Below are positions 22,634 through 30,677 of a stretch of 64,000 nucleotides of DNA, one piece after another. The notes under the pieces were generated by a model that saw only the letters and a list, made by a program, of their open reading frames with translations, was not told the origin of the DNA and ran no database searches. The stretch's first letter is position 1. Each line of letters begins with the position of its first letter. The stretch comes from Altererythrobacter sp. Root672 (GTDB lineage: Bacteria > Pseudomonadota > Alphaproteobacteria > Sphingomonadales > Sphingomonadaceae): positions 453,501 to 517,500 of the forward strand of contig NZ_LMHH01000002.1 of assembly GCF_001427865.1 (NCBI RefSeq), given 5' to 3'. The translations under genes were made by a program, and so were the position numbers.

Positions 22634-22649
22634 GTTAATTCGGCGTAAA
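22634..22649 (-). promoter_or_regulatory. CtrA-like site upstream of the chaperone/usher genes
   Basis: On the minus strand the sequence reads TTTACGCCGAATTAAC. This matches the CtrA recognition pattern TTAA-N7-TTAAC with one mismatch in the first half. It lies about 56 bases before the chaperone ATG, beyond the hairpin that follows the pilin. Candidate only. Confidence 0.35.
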
Positions 22650-22674
22650 CCCTAACGCCTATCCGCAAACACAA

Positions 22675-22703
22675 AGGCCGTCCCGCGCGGGGCGGAACGG
22701 CCT
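22675..22703 (-). terminator. Hairpin/terminator between pilin and chaperone
   Basis: The outer stem AGGCCGT (22675-22681) / ACGGCCT (22697-22703) encloses the palindrome CCCGCGCGGG (22682-22691). Read on the minus strand it is followed by TTTGTGTTTG. It lies 46 bases past the pilin stop. It would end most transcripts after the pilin and let a fraction read into the chaperone and usher genes. Confidence 0.7.
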
Positions 22704-22749
22704 GTAGGTGTGTGCGAACCGGCAATGCTGCCGGTGTGCTCAGGTTTGA

Positions 22750-23250
22750 TTAGTTATAAAGAACAACGACTTCGAACTGGCCGCTGTAGACGCCGGCGGC
22801 CTGGTTCGTGGCGAGCGTCAGAGTGCCGCCCACGTTGAAGTCGCCACCGCTCGGTCCAAGAGCGAGCGTCGCATACTGGCTGGCAAGCGTCAGCGGCAGG
22901 ACATTGGCGCCGCTCTGCAGCTGGATCGTCTGGTTGGTGAACGAGATGCCGACCGGAAGGCCGTTTTCGCCCGTGACGTGGAACGTAGCAACGCCCGGCG
23001 AACCGGCGGTGCAGACCAGGCCCGGAGTGCAGGTGCGCGCACCAGTGGCCGCGTTTACGGTTACGTTGCCACCCACGCCGCTGTTAGCGACGGTGCCGAA
23101 GTCGAGCAGGGCGTCGGTAGCGGTCACCGAGAGCGAAGTCAGGATATTCGCCTGAGCAGTCGCGGTCGCAGTGGCGGCCGAAGCGGAAGTCGAGAAGCCG
23201 AGAGCGGCGAGCGCCATGCCCACAGCAGCGTTACGCAGAGTCGAGTTCAT
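22750..23250 (-). CDS. DUF4402 family major pilin / surface protein
   Basis: A 166-residue exported protein. The signal peptide ends at STSASA, followed by an Ala/Thr-rich N-terminus (ATATATAQANIL) that could serve as a donor strand. The beta-sandwich contains two Cys (TCTPGLVC) and the family ending GVYSGQFEVVVLYN. DUF4402 proteins occur beside PapD-like chaperones and are thought to be fimbrial subunits. ATG 23250 is chosen because GGAAGGGG precedes it; the frame is open to 23316. The separate terminator suggests it is made in excess over the assembly proteins. Confidence 0.85.
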   Translation of the reverse strand: MNSTLRNAAVGMALAALGFSTSASAATATATAQANILTSLSVTATDALLDFGTVANSGVGGNVTVNAATGARTCTPGLVCTAGSPGVATFHVTGENGLPVGISFTNQTIQLQSGANVLPLTLASQYATLALGPSGGDFNVGGTLTLATNQAAGVYSGQFEVVVLYN

Positions 23251-23377
23251 GTGTGTTAACCCCTTCCAAGCGTGAACGGCGTTTCCTCGAAACGATTCCC
23301 CAGGCGCGCCGGTCACTCGAACGGGAAAGTCCCCCCGTCATCGGGCGCATTAAGGCCCAGGCTATTCAGGCTTGGTC

Positions 23378-23392
23378 TTCAAAGGTGGTTAA
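23378..23392 (-). promoter_or_regulatory. CtrA-like site upstream of the DUF4402 pilin
   Basis: On the minus strand TTAACCACCTTTGAA matches TTAA-N7-TTAA with one mismatch. It is about 130 bases before the pilin ATG, in the 173-base gap between parB and the pilin, which otherwise holds no gene. Confidence 0.3.
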
Positions 23393-23423
23393 TGACTACG
23401 GGGTTTTACTTAAGGAATCAGCA

Positions 23424-24380
23424 CTAGATCCCGCCGCCGGTGAGGCGCTGGCAGATCAGGTCGAGCTGATCGAGCGTGCGATAACGGATTGTAACGGCGC
23501 CGGAACGGGGGTCCGTGTCGGCGGCAATCCTCACTGGAAGGCCGAGAAACTCCTCGAGTTGGTTCTGCACCGCCACGATATCGGCATCCCCTGCCGGATC
23601 GCGAGAATCCCTGGCCTGGCGCCTTACGCGCGTGTCACCCCGGCGGGCGAGTTTCTCGACTTCGCGGACGGAGAGCTTCTGGTCGACCGCGCGCTGCGCC
23701 AAGGCCTCGGCGTCCTCGCGCCCGACGAGAGCCCGCGCGTGGCCCATATCGAGCCGGCCTGTCTCTAGGTGCTCGAGCACAGGCTGCGGCAGTGAGAGCA
23801 GGCGCTGAAGATTGGCCACGTGACTGCGTGACTTGCCGACAAGGCGCGCGATTTCGGACTGCGGCAGATCGTCGCGTTCCCCGAGACGTTGATAGCCCCG
23901 AGCTTCCTCGACCGGATTGAGGTCTTCGCGCTGAATGTTCTCAATCAGCGCCAACGCCATCACATCGCGCTCTTCGAGATCGCGAACTAAGGCTGGAATT
24001 TCATGGAGTTGCGCCTTCTGCGCTGCCCGCCAACGGCGTTCGCCCGCCACAAGCTGATAACGCCCGCCAGCGAGCGGTCGCACAATGACCGGCTGAATCA
24101 CGCCGCGCTTGGCTATCGAGATCGAGAGTTCTTCGAGTGCCGCCTCATCAAAGTGGCGCCGCGGCTGTTCCGGATGGGGTTCAATGGCAGCAACTGGAAG
24201 GCTCGCGAGCCCGGAAGAGCCCAGTTCCAGGGGTGCGGAGGTTTCCGAACCTTCTGGCACGCCACGCCCCGGAGCCACGAGTGGCTCTTCGCGGCGCATC
24301 TCGCCCATCAGGGCGCTCAACCCTTTGCCGAGGCCGCGCTTGGGTACGGCCCGCGAATCGGTGCGTTCTTCGGCGCTCAT
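23424..24380 (-). CDS. parB: Chromosome-partitioning protein ParB
   Basis: A 318-residue CTP-dependent DNA clamp that loads at parS and spreads. It shows RGLGKGLSALMGE at the N-terminus, the CTP-binding motif GERRWR (residues 113-118), ENIQREDLNP (147-156), the helix-turn-helix around SEIARLVGKSRSHVANLQRLL and a C-terminal dimerisation domain. Its start overlaps the parA stop by four bases. Three parS sites lie within the next 4.3 kb. Confidence 0.97.
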   Translation of the reverse strand: MSAEERTDSRAVPKRGLGKGLSALMGEMRREEPLVAPGRGVPEGSETSAPLELGSSGLASLPVAAIEPHPEQPRRHFDEAALEELSISIAKRGVIQPVIVRPLAGGRYQLVAGERRWRAAQKAQLHEIPALVRDLEERDVMALALIENIQREDLNPVEEARGYQRLGERDDLPQSEIARLVGKSRSHVANLQRLLSLPQPVLEHLETGRLDMGHARALVGREDAEALAQRAVDQKLSVREVEKLARRGDTRVRRQARDSRDPAGDADIVAVQNQLEEFLGLPVRIAADTDPRSGAVTIRYRTLDQLDLICQRLTGGGI

Positions 24381-25153
24381 GCGGCAACCCTCTCTTTAGG
24401 CAGTCGTCCGATAAGTTCGCGAGCGAGCGCCATGTAGGCGACGCTGCCCGCGCAGGACTGGTCGTAGATCAAGGCCGGAAGGCCGTGGCTCGGGGCCTCG
24501 GACAAGCGAACGTTGCGCGGAATGACGGCTTCGAACACCAGCTTGCCCAGGCATTCGCGAACGTCGTCCGCGACCTGGTCAGTCAAGCGATTCCGCCGGT
24601 CGAACATAGTCAGCACGATGCCGATGATCCCGAGGTTGGGATTGAATCGCTGCTGGACCTGCTCGACCGTCGTCAAAAGCTGACTCAAGCCCTCGAGCGC
24701 GAAGAACTCGCACTGCAGCGGGACCATCAGGGTATCTGCAGCGGTCAGTGCATTCAGGGTCAGCAGCCCGAGTGACGGAGGGCAATCGATGAAACAAACG
24801 TCGTGCTGCGTATGGCCAGCGAGTGCGGCACCGAGACGTCCGGTGCGGTTCTCAACAGTGACCAGCTCGATCTCCGCCCCACTCAGGTCAACCGTCGCAG
24901 GGACGACATCGAGGCCCGGAATACTGGTCGGAACCGTGCAATCCTCGACGTTCGCCTGATCCACGAGGAGGTCGTAGGTCGAAAGCTCGCGGCGCGCGCC
25001 TTCGATTCCGAGCCCCGTGGACGCGTTCCCCTGGGGATCGAGGTCGACCAAGAGGGTCTTCCATCCCGCCGCCGCCATTGCCGTGGCAATGTTGATGGCG
25101 GTGGTGGTCTTACCTACCCCGCCCTTCTGGTTAGCTATCGCGATCCGGATCAT
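24377..25153 (-). CDS. parA: Chromosome-partitioning ATPase ParA
   Basis: A 258-residue deviant Walker ATPase that moves ParB-bound origins. The deviant Walker A is KGGVGKTTTAINIA (near residue 10), with VDLDPQGNASTGLG and FIDCPPSLGLLTLNAL following. It overlaps both parB and rsmG by four bases, so all three are co-translated from one message. Confidence 0.97.
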   Translation of the reverse strand: MIRIAIANQKGGVGKTTTAINIATAMAAAGWKTLLVDLDPQGNASTGLGIEGARRELSTYDLLVDQANVEDCTVPTSIPGLDVVPATVDLSGAEIELVTVENRTGRLGAALAGHTQHDVCFIDCPPSLGLLTLNALTAADTLMVPLQCEFFALEGLSQLLTTVEQVQQRFNPNLGIIGIVLTMFDRRNRLTDQVADDVRECLGKLVFEAVIPRNVRLSEAPSHGLPALIYDQSCAGSVAYMALARELIGRLPKERVAA

Positions 25154-25776
25154 CGGACTTTCGGTGTCCCTTGTCCCACTAGGATGCCCCCTCCCTCATC
25201 GGTTTGCGATTGTTCCACGTGGAACATGTCTCGCACTGGAAGCGGCTGTGTCTCCAGTTCTTGCGCCGCCGAACGCCCCTTCGGCAACAGCCACACTGTG
25301 TTGCGTGTGGAAAACCGGGCTGACAACTGGAGGAGTTTTGCGAGCGGAGCGAACGCCCGAGCCGTAATGACGCCCGCCTCAAAGGTTTCCACATTTTCGA
25401 GACGGGATCCCAGAACGCGACAGTTTCGGAGACCCAACGCCTCCGAGGCACGACTAAGCCACTCGGACCTACGCTTTCGCGATTCGACTAGAACCAACTC
25501 CAAGTCCGGGCGAGTGGCGGCCAGGACGAGACCCGGGAACCCAGCCCCACTACCCATGTCCAACCAGGCGCCTGTTTCACGTGGAACATAGTCGATGAGC
25601 TGCAAGCTATCGGCAAAGTGCCGCTGCCAAATCGCATCAAGGCTGGCCGTCGAGACGAGATTCTGCACCGCATTCTCTTCCGCCAACAGACGCGCAAAAG
25701 CGTGCAAGCGCTCCATGCCTGCCGCGTCGGTGCGCTCTGCGCAAAACGCTTGGGCGGCCCCCTCCCCCTGGATCAT
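25150..25776 (-). CDS. rsmG: 16S rRNA (guanine(527)-N7)-methyltransferase
   Basis: A 208-residue RsmG/GidB enzyme that methylates N7 of G527 in 16S rRNA using SAM. The SAM-binding motif is [16 protein letters not shown], followed by [14 protein letters not shown]. Two parS sites lie inside this coding sequence (25211-25226 and 25573-25588); the second encodes the FHVKQ/YVPRE-type stretch just before the SAM motif. It overlaps mnmG and parA by four bases on each side. Confidence 0.95.
   Translation of the reverse strand: MIQGEGAAQAFCAERTDAAGMERLHAFARLLAEENAVQNLVSTASLDAIWQRHFADSLQLIDYVPRETGAWLDMGSGAGFPGLVLAATRPDLELVLVESRKRRSEWLSRASEALGLRNCRVLGSRLENVETFEAGVITARAFAPLAKLLQLSARFSTRNTVWLLPKGRSAAQELETQPLPVRDMFHVEQSQTDEGGGILVGQGTPKVR
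25211..25226. promoter_or_regulatory. parS site 1 (within rsmG)
   Basis: TGTTCCACGTGGAACA is a perfect 16-base palindrome and fits the bacterial parS consensus (TGTTTCACGTGAAACA) with one symmetrical change in each half. Confidence 0.88.
25573..25588. promoter_or_regulatory. parS site 2 (within rsmG)
   Basis: TGTTTCACGTGGAACA has one consensus half and one half of the site-1 type. It is 362 bases from site 1. Confidence 0.88.
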
Positions 25777-27629
25777 GCAGCCACCGATGATTGTCGCCGA
25801 GCGAAGACCAGCACTGCAGCAAGTGCCGCTGGCGTGATCCCGCGAACTCTCCCGGCCGCTGCCAAGTTAGCGGGCCGCGCCGACGTAAGTCGTTCAACCA
25901 TCTCGTTGGATAACCCTGGGACCAGAGCGAAAGGAAAGTCCGGTGCTAGCGATACAGCCTCGCTTGCCCGAAGTTCGCGGAGCTCGCTGTCCTGCCGCTC
26001 CAGGTAGGGCGCGTAGGCAGCATCCTCCGCGATCTCGCCCGCGATCTCGGAACCTGCATCAAGAGCAGCATCGATCCAAGGCCGGAGACCCGACAGGTGG
26101 ACGTCGGGAAATCGCAGCCAATCGGCCAGGCTCTTGCGGCCCGCGTCCCTCCGAACAGGAACGCCAGCGGTCGCGAGTTCCGAAGAACTCACCTCGATCT
26201 CAAGCGCACCTGACCAACGAGACCGAATTGCCTCCCGCTCAACGAACCACTCATGTCTTTCCTCACCCACGCACCCTGCCGCCACGGCCAGTGGGGTTAA
26301 GCGCGTAGTGGCATTGTTCGCCCTGAGCCGCAGGCGATACTCAGCCCGAGCAGTGAGCATGCGATAAGGTTCGCTCACGCCATGCAATGTAAGGTCATCG
26401 ATCATCACGGCCATGTAACTGTTGCCGCGATCAAGCGCGACGGGCTCACGACCCAGTACTGACGCAGCAGCCCGCATACCGGCGAAAAGCCCTTGTGCCG
26501 CAGCCTCTTCATAACCGGTAGTGCCGTTGATCTGGCCGGCGCAATAGAGACCGGGAATGGCATGAAGCTGCAAGTCCTGTCCAAGTGCCCGCGGATCGAT
26601 ATGGTCGTATTCGACGGCATAGCCAGGAACCACAACCTCGACGCACTCAAGGCCCTCCATCGTTCGCAACATACCTAATTGCACATCCGCCGGCAGCGAT
26701 GTGCTGACACCGTTAGGATAGACCAGGTGCGTGCATAGACCTTCGGGCTCGAGAAAGACCTGATGCCCGTCGCGGTCGCCAAAGCGATGGATCTTGTCTT
26801 CGATCGACGGACAATAACGGGGCCCGGCCGCTTCTATCGCCCCCGTAAACAGCGGAGAGCGGTGAAGATTTTCCCGAATGATCTCGTGGCTGCGCGCATT
26901 GGTCCGGGTGATCGCGCAGAACACTTGAGGATTGCTGCGCGCGACGGTCAGCGGAGACATGGTCCAGGGATCGGCGTCTGAGGCCTGCTCTTCAAGCCGG
27001 CCCCAATCGATCGTGCGGCCATCCAATCGCGGGGGCGTACCGGTCTTGAGCCGGGCCATCGGGAGTTCGGCATCACGCAGCTGGGCCGCCAGCCGCTGAG
27101 CTGAAGCCTCACCGATACGCCCACCGGTCATCCGTTCCTCGCCACGGAACAAGGTACCGCCAAGAAAAGTACCGGTGCACAGAACGACCGCCGCCGCCTC
27201 GATCCGCTGACCGTCGGCCAGTTCAATGCCACGCGCGCGACCACCCTCGACGATCAATCCCGCGGCCTCGCCCGAGATCGTTTCCAGATTGGGCTGTCGA
27301 GCGATCATCTGTTGGACCGCTGCCTTGAACAACCGCCGGTCGGCCTGAACCCGAGGACCCCATACGGCACTGCCCTTGGAGCGGTTGAGCATCCGGTAGT
27401 GGATCGCCGCGGCGTCGGCTGCACGGCCAATCAGTCCATCCAAGGCATCGACCTCGCGCACGAGATGGCCTTTGCCCAGCCCCCCGATCGCGGGATTGCA
27501 ACTCATGGCACCGACGGCATCGAGGTCGAACGAGACGAGACCCGTGCGCGCACCCATGCGCGCGGCGACCGCCGCCGCCTCGCAGCCCGCATGGCCGCCG
27601 CCAATCACCAGGACATCGAACGCACTCAT
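25773..27629 (-). CDS. mnmG: tRNA uridine-5-carboxymethylaminomethyl(34) synthesis enzyme MnmG
   Basis: A 618-residue FAD enzyme that works with MnmE to modify U34 of tRNAs. The dinucleotide-binding loop is [12 protein letters not shown] (residues ~8-19). [23 protein letters not shown] and the C-terminal [10 protein letters not shown]-like tRNA-binding region are visible. ATG 27629 is chosen; the frame is open to 27665, closer to the parS site, which would be unusual. It overlaps rsmG by four bases. Confidence 0.96.
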   Translation of the reverse strand: MSAFDVLVIGGGHAGCEAAAVAARMGARTGLVSFDLDAVGAMSCNPAIGGLGKGHLVREVDALDGLIGRAADAAAIHYRMLNRSKGSAVWGPRVQADRRLFKAAVQQMIARQPNLETISGEAAGLIVEGGRARGIELADGQRIEAAAVVLCTGTFLGGTLFRGEERMTGGRIGEASAQRLAAQLRDAELPMARLKTGTPPRLDGRTIDWGRLEEQASDADPWTMSPLTVARSNPQVFCAITRTNARSHEIIRENLHRSPLFTGAIEAAGPRYCPSIEDKIHRFGDRDGHQVFLEPEGLCTHLVYPNGVSTSLPADVQLGMLRTMEGLECVEVVVPGYAVEYDHIDPRALGQDLQLHAIPGLYCAGQINGTTGYEEAAAQGLFAGMRAAASVLGREPVALDRGNSYMAVMIDDLTLHGVSEPYRMLTARAEYRLRLRANNATTRLTPLAVAAGCVGEERHEWFVEREAIRSRWSGALEIEVSSSELATAGVPVRRDAGRKSLADWLRFPDVHLSGLRPWIDAALDAGSEIAGEIAEDAAYAPYLERQDSELRELRASEAVSLAPDFPFALVPGLSNEMVERLTSARPANLAAAGRVRGITPAALAAVLVFARRQSSVAA

Positions 27630-27676
27630 GCTTGCGGCCCTAATCCGCGATGGGTCTCGGGTCAAAAGCGGAAAAG

Positions 27677-27692
27677 TGTTTCACGTGAAACA
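27677..27692. promoter_or_regulatory. parS site 3 (between mnmE and mnmG)
   Basis: TGTTTCACGTGAAACA is the exact parS consensus. It occupies most of the 68-base gap between mnmE (upstream) and mnmG. Confidence 0.95.
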
Positions 27693-27697
27693 CTGAA

Positions 27698-28972
27698 CTA
27701 CTTTCCGATGCAAAACCGCCCGAACAGCGCATCGAGCACGTCCTCGGTCGAACTTCGGCCGACCAGCCGGTCGAAGGCCAAGCGACACTGGCGCAGCGCT
27801 TCAGCCCGAAGCAAGGGGTCGGTCTCGACCGATGCTAATCCGAGCGAATCAGCCGCCTCCTCAAGAAGCAAGCGTTGCCGGCGGTTGAGGGCCGTTTCAC
27901 CGGGCTTCGGCATTGCCAAGTAGGCCTGGTCGATCAAGCCCTTCTTGAGCGGACCGATGTTCTCACCCGTTACGGCTGAAACACGATGGCGCGGCTTAGC
28001 CTTGGCTGCGTGCCCGTGGCGATCACACTGAGCCTCGATTTCCCAGGAACCCACAGGCCCCTCACCCTCGGGACCAAGCCAGAGGACCAGATCGGCTCGC
28101 TCGATCTCGAGTTGAGCGCGCTCGATACCGATGGCCTCCACCGGATCAAGACTCTCGTCCCGCAACCCCGCCATATCGACGAAGCTGAAAGGAATCCCAC
28201 CAAGCGCCACTGGACGCACGAGCACATCACGCGTGGTCCCCGCGATCGGCGTGGTGATGGCTGCTTCGCTCTCACTCAATGCATTGAAAAGAGTAGATTT
28301 TCCTGCGTTCGGTGGGCCAGCGAGAGCAACTCGAAAGCCTTCGCGCAAAGTCTCGGCAGAAGGAGCGGACAAGGCCTCTCCGATCTCATCAGCCAATGCC
28401 TTGATCGCGTTGCCGAAGGTCGCGGGAAGCAGGCCGACATCGCCCTCGTCCTCGAAGTCCAGAACCGCCTCTAACTGCGCCGACAGTCCCAGGACGAGAA
28501 CGCGCCATTCCTCAACTCGACGCGATAGCGCGCCACCGGCCATGCCAATGGCGGCCCGACGTTGCAGTTCAGTTTCCGCCGACAGCAAATCGGCGAGCCC
28601 TTCCGCTTCCGCGAGGTCGATCCGGCCATTGGCAAAGGCCCGGCGCGTGAATTCGCCGGGTTCGGCCCGGCGCAACCCCGGCAAGCCCGAGAGAGCTTCC
28701 TCGATGGCAGCAACCACGGCCCGTCCACCGTGCAAGTGGAACTCGCCCAGGTCCTCTCCGGTCGCGGTGTTCGGACCGGGGAACCACAGCACAAGTCCGT
28801 CGTCGAGCAACTCCCCCGCTGCCCCGCGCAAGGTCGCGCGGCTTGCTCGCCGCGGTGGCGGCAGGCGCCCCGCCAGTTTTTCCAGCGCCAGCGCTGCATT
28901 CGCCCCACTTACGCGGACGACCGCGATCCCTGCAGGCGGGGAGCCGCTGGAAAGGGCGAAGATGGTTTCCAT
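27698..28972 (-). CDS. mnmE: tRNA modification GTPase MnmE (TrmE)
   Basis: A 424-residue partner of MnmG. The N-terminal tetrahydrofolate-binding domain (METIFALSSG) and helical domain enclose a G domain, and the C-terminus is the required FCIGK with the catalytic Cys. G1 is GPPNAGKS (219-226) and G2 includes GTTRDV. However, G3 reads DMAG (266-269) rather than DTAG, and the expected NKxD of G4 appears only as AQCD at 314-317. The protein is also on the short side (E. coli 454). The 3' end is near parS site 3. Confidence 0.95.
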   Translation of the reverse strand: METIFALSSGSPPAGIAVVRVSGANAALALEKLAGRLPPPRRASRATLRGAAGELLDDGLVLWFPGPNTATGEDLGEFHLHGGRAVVAAIEEALSGLPGLRRAEPGEFTRRAFANGRIDLAEAEGLADLLSAETELQRRAAIGMAGGALSRRVEEWRVLVLGLSAQLEAVLDFEDEGDVGLLPATFGNAIKALADEIGEALSAPSAETLREGFRVALAGPPNAGKSTLFNALSESEAAITTPIAGTTRDVLVRPVALGGIPFSFVDMAGLRDESLDPVEAIGIERAQLEIERADLVLWLGPEGEGPVGSWEIEAQCDRHGHAAKAKPRHRVSAVTGENIGPLKKGLIDQAYLAMPKPGETALNRRQRLLLEEAADSLGLASVETDPLLRAEALRQCRLAFDRLVGRSSTEDVLDALFGRFCIGK

Positions 28973-28983
28973 GGAGCGGCCGA

Positions 28984-29250
28984 TCAGGCGTCCGGCTTAT
29001 CGGGATCGACCACCGGCCGTTCGCTGGCCTTGCGTGCATTTTCGACGAAGTTCTCGAACATTTTCAATCCCATCTGCCCCATCGGCGCGAGCTGCTTGGC
29101 GTAATCGCGCAACTGGTCGGTGTTGGCTGCGCCCTGCATCGCCTTGGCGAAAGCGTCGACGTAGACGGCATTGGCCTTCTCCACGTCGGGCAAACCCATG
29201 AAACGGCGGGCTTCCTCGGGCGTGCAATCGATCTCGACATGAACCTTCAC
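28984..29250 (-). CDS. DUF6489 family protein
   Basis: An 88-residue protein beginning VKVHVEIDCTPEEARRFMGL, the signature of the alphaproteobacterial DUF6489 family, with a helical rest ending in a charged tail. The function is unknown. GTG 29250 is chosen because it opens the conserved domain and has AAAGG nine bases upstream; the frame is open to 29334. It lies 11 bases upstream of mnmE and probably shares its transcript. Confidence 0.75.
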   Translation of the reverse strand: MKVHVEIDCTPEEARRFMGLPDVEKANAVYVDAFAKAMQGAANTDQLRDYAKQLAPMGQMGLKMFENFVENARKASERPVVDPDKPDA

Positions 29251-29351
29251 CGGAGATGGCCTTTCGTCGCAGCGCGCCGTCTGGCGGAACGCGCTTGGGT
29301 GAGCGGCGTATCGTCGGCATAATGGCCGGCGCACGCGGGGAGGTATCTTAT

Positions 29352-30050
29352 ATGAGCAAGACAGTCAGCATTTCCACCCTGCAGCATGACGGAAGCTTCT
29401 CCGCCTATTGCGCCCAGCCCTCAGGCACGCCGCGTGGCGCGATCGTGGTTATCCAGGAGATATTCGGGGTGAACCCCGGAATCCGCCGCAAATGCGACCG
29501 CCTGGCCGAAGCCGGCTACCTTGCGCTGGCACCGGACTTGTTCTGGCGGATCGAGCCGGGGGTCGAACTGGATCCCGACGTTGAGGCAGAATTCAAGCGC
29601 GCGATCGAGCTTATGGGACAGTTCGACCAGGACCAGGGCGTCGCGGATATCGAGGCGACCATCCGCCATGCGCGCGAGGCTCTCGGCGTGTCCAAGGTCG
29701 GCGCCGTCGGCTACTGCCTCGGCGGGCGACTTGCCTTCATGGTCGCGGCCCGCACCGATGCCGACGCCACGGTCGGGTACTACGCGGTCGGCGTGGATGG
29801 TCTGCTGCGAGAGAAGCACGCGATCGCCAGGCCGCTGATGCTGCACATCGCGGGTAACGATGGCTTCGTCCCACCTCCGGTACAGCAAGCGATGCACGAG
29901 GGGCTCGACGATCATCCGAAAGTCACGCTGCATGACTATCCCGGCCTCGACCACGGCTTCGCTACCGAAATGGGCAAGCGGCGCGACGACCGGGGCGCCG
30001 AACTGGCGGACAGCCGAACCGCGGCGTTCTTTGCCGATCATCTAGGTTAG
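29352..30050 (+). CDS. Dienelactone hydrolase family protein
   Basis: A 232-residue alpha/beta hydrolase. The nucleophile elbow GYCLGGR carries Cys, as in dienelactone hydrolase, and the catalytic His is in PGLDHGF, with an Asp in GNDGFVPPP. VVIQEIFGVNPGI is the oxyanion-region motif of the family. Such enzymes hydrolyse dienelactones or other esters; no aromatic-degradation genes are nearby, so the real substrate is unknown. GGGGAGG precedes ATG 29352. Confidence 0.88.
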   Translation: MSKTVSISTLQHDGSFSAYCAQPSGTPRGAIVVIQEIFGVNPGIRRKCDRLAEAGYLALAPDLFWRIEPGVELDPDVEAEFKRAIELMGQFDQDQGVADIEATIRHAREALGVSKVGAVGYCLGGRLAFMVAARTDADATVGYYAVGVDGLLREKHAIARPLMLHIAGNDGFVPPPVQQAMHEGLDDHPKVTLHDYPGLDHGFATEMGKRRDDRGAELADSRTAAFFADHLG

Positions 30051-30071
30051 CTCGAGGCCATGGGGGGCCAC

Positions 30072-30665
30072 ATGCGTCGATGGGGATTAGCGGCCGCGCT
30101 CCTGGCCGATATCGCGGCACAACCTTGCCTCGCGCTCGAGCCGGTACTTGGCCAGGGCGAGGAACTCGAAGCACGGATTGACGGCGACCTCGACGGCGAC
30201 GGTAACGCCGACATCGCCTATCTCGCCCGCACCGAGGAAAAGCGCGAACTGATCGTCAATCTGACCAACGGCGGCAGTGAATCCCTCGAACTCGACACCA
30301 TTCCGCTCGGCTCCGGCGAACTTTCGATCAAACGCGGCGTACTGCTGTTCGAGGACCTGACCGGCGGCACGACCGCCGTTGGATCGACCTATCGCTACCG
30401 CTTCGACGACAAGAGTTTGCGCATGCGCCTGATCGGCCTCGACGCCACCCTCTACAGCCGCACTTACGCACACGATGGGTTTGAGCTGAGCTGGAACCTG
30501 CTCAACGGCGACCTCATCACCCGCAAGCTGCAACTCAACAAAGGCGGCGGCGATGCGGCCTACGATCCGATCATCGAGACCAAACGCAAAAAGCGCTCCG
30601 GACCGGTGTGGCTGGCACAGTCACCCGATCCGGAAGCACTGATAAGTGAGCTAAGCGGGGTCTGA
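30072..30665 (+). CDS. Exported protein of unknown function with FG-GAP-like Asp repeat
   Basis: A 197-residue exported protein (signal peptide ending near CLALEP). The mature start holds DGDLDGDGNADIAYL, an Asp-rich calcium-binding loop of the FG-GAP/VCBS type, followed by beta-strands. I do not recognise a named family. ATG 30072 has GGGGGG just upstream; ATG 30060 in the same frame is the alternative. Its stop codon TGA forms the loop of a strong hairpin, and it converges on rho. Confidence 0.65.
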   Translation: MRRWGLAAALLADIAAQPCLALEPVLGQGEELEARIDGDLDGDGNADIAYLARTEEKRELIVNLTNGGSESLELDTIPLGSGELSIKRGVLLFEDLTGGTTAVGSTYRYRFDDKSLRMRLIGLDATLYSRTYAHDGFELSWNLLNGDLITRKLQLNKGGGDAAYDPIIETKRKKRSGPVWLAQSPDPEALISELSGV

Positions 30666-30673
30666 GACCCCGC
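30655..30673. terminator. Hairpin spanning the stop codon, between convergent genes
   Basis: Stem GCGGGGTC (30655-30662) / GACCCCGC (30666-30673) closes a TGA loop that is the stop codon of the upstream gene. There is no T tract on either strand. It could slow or partly terminate transcription from both sides, but it is not a standard terminator. Confidence 0.4.
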
Positions 30674-30677
30674 CCGC

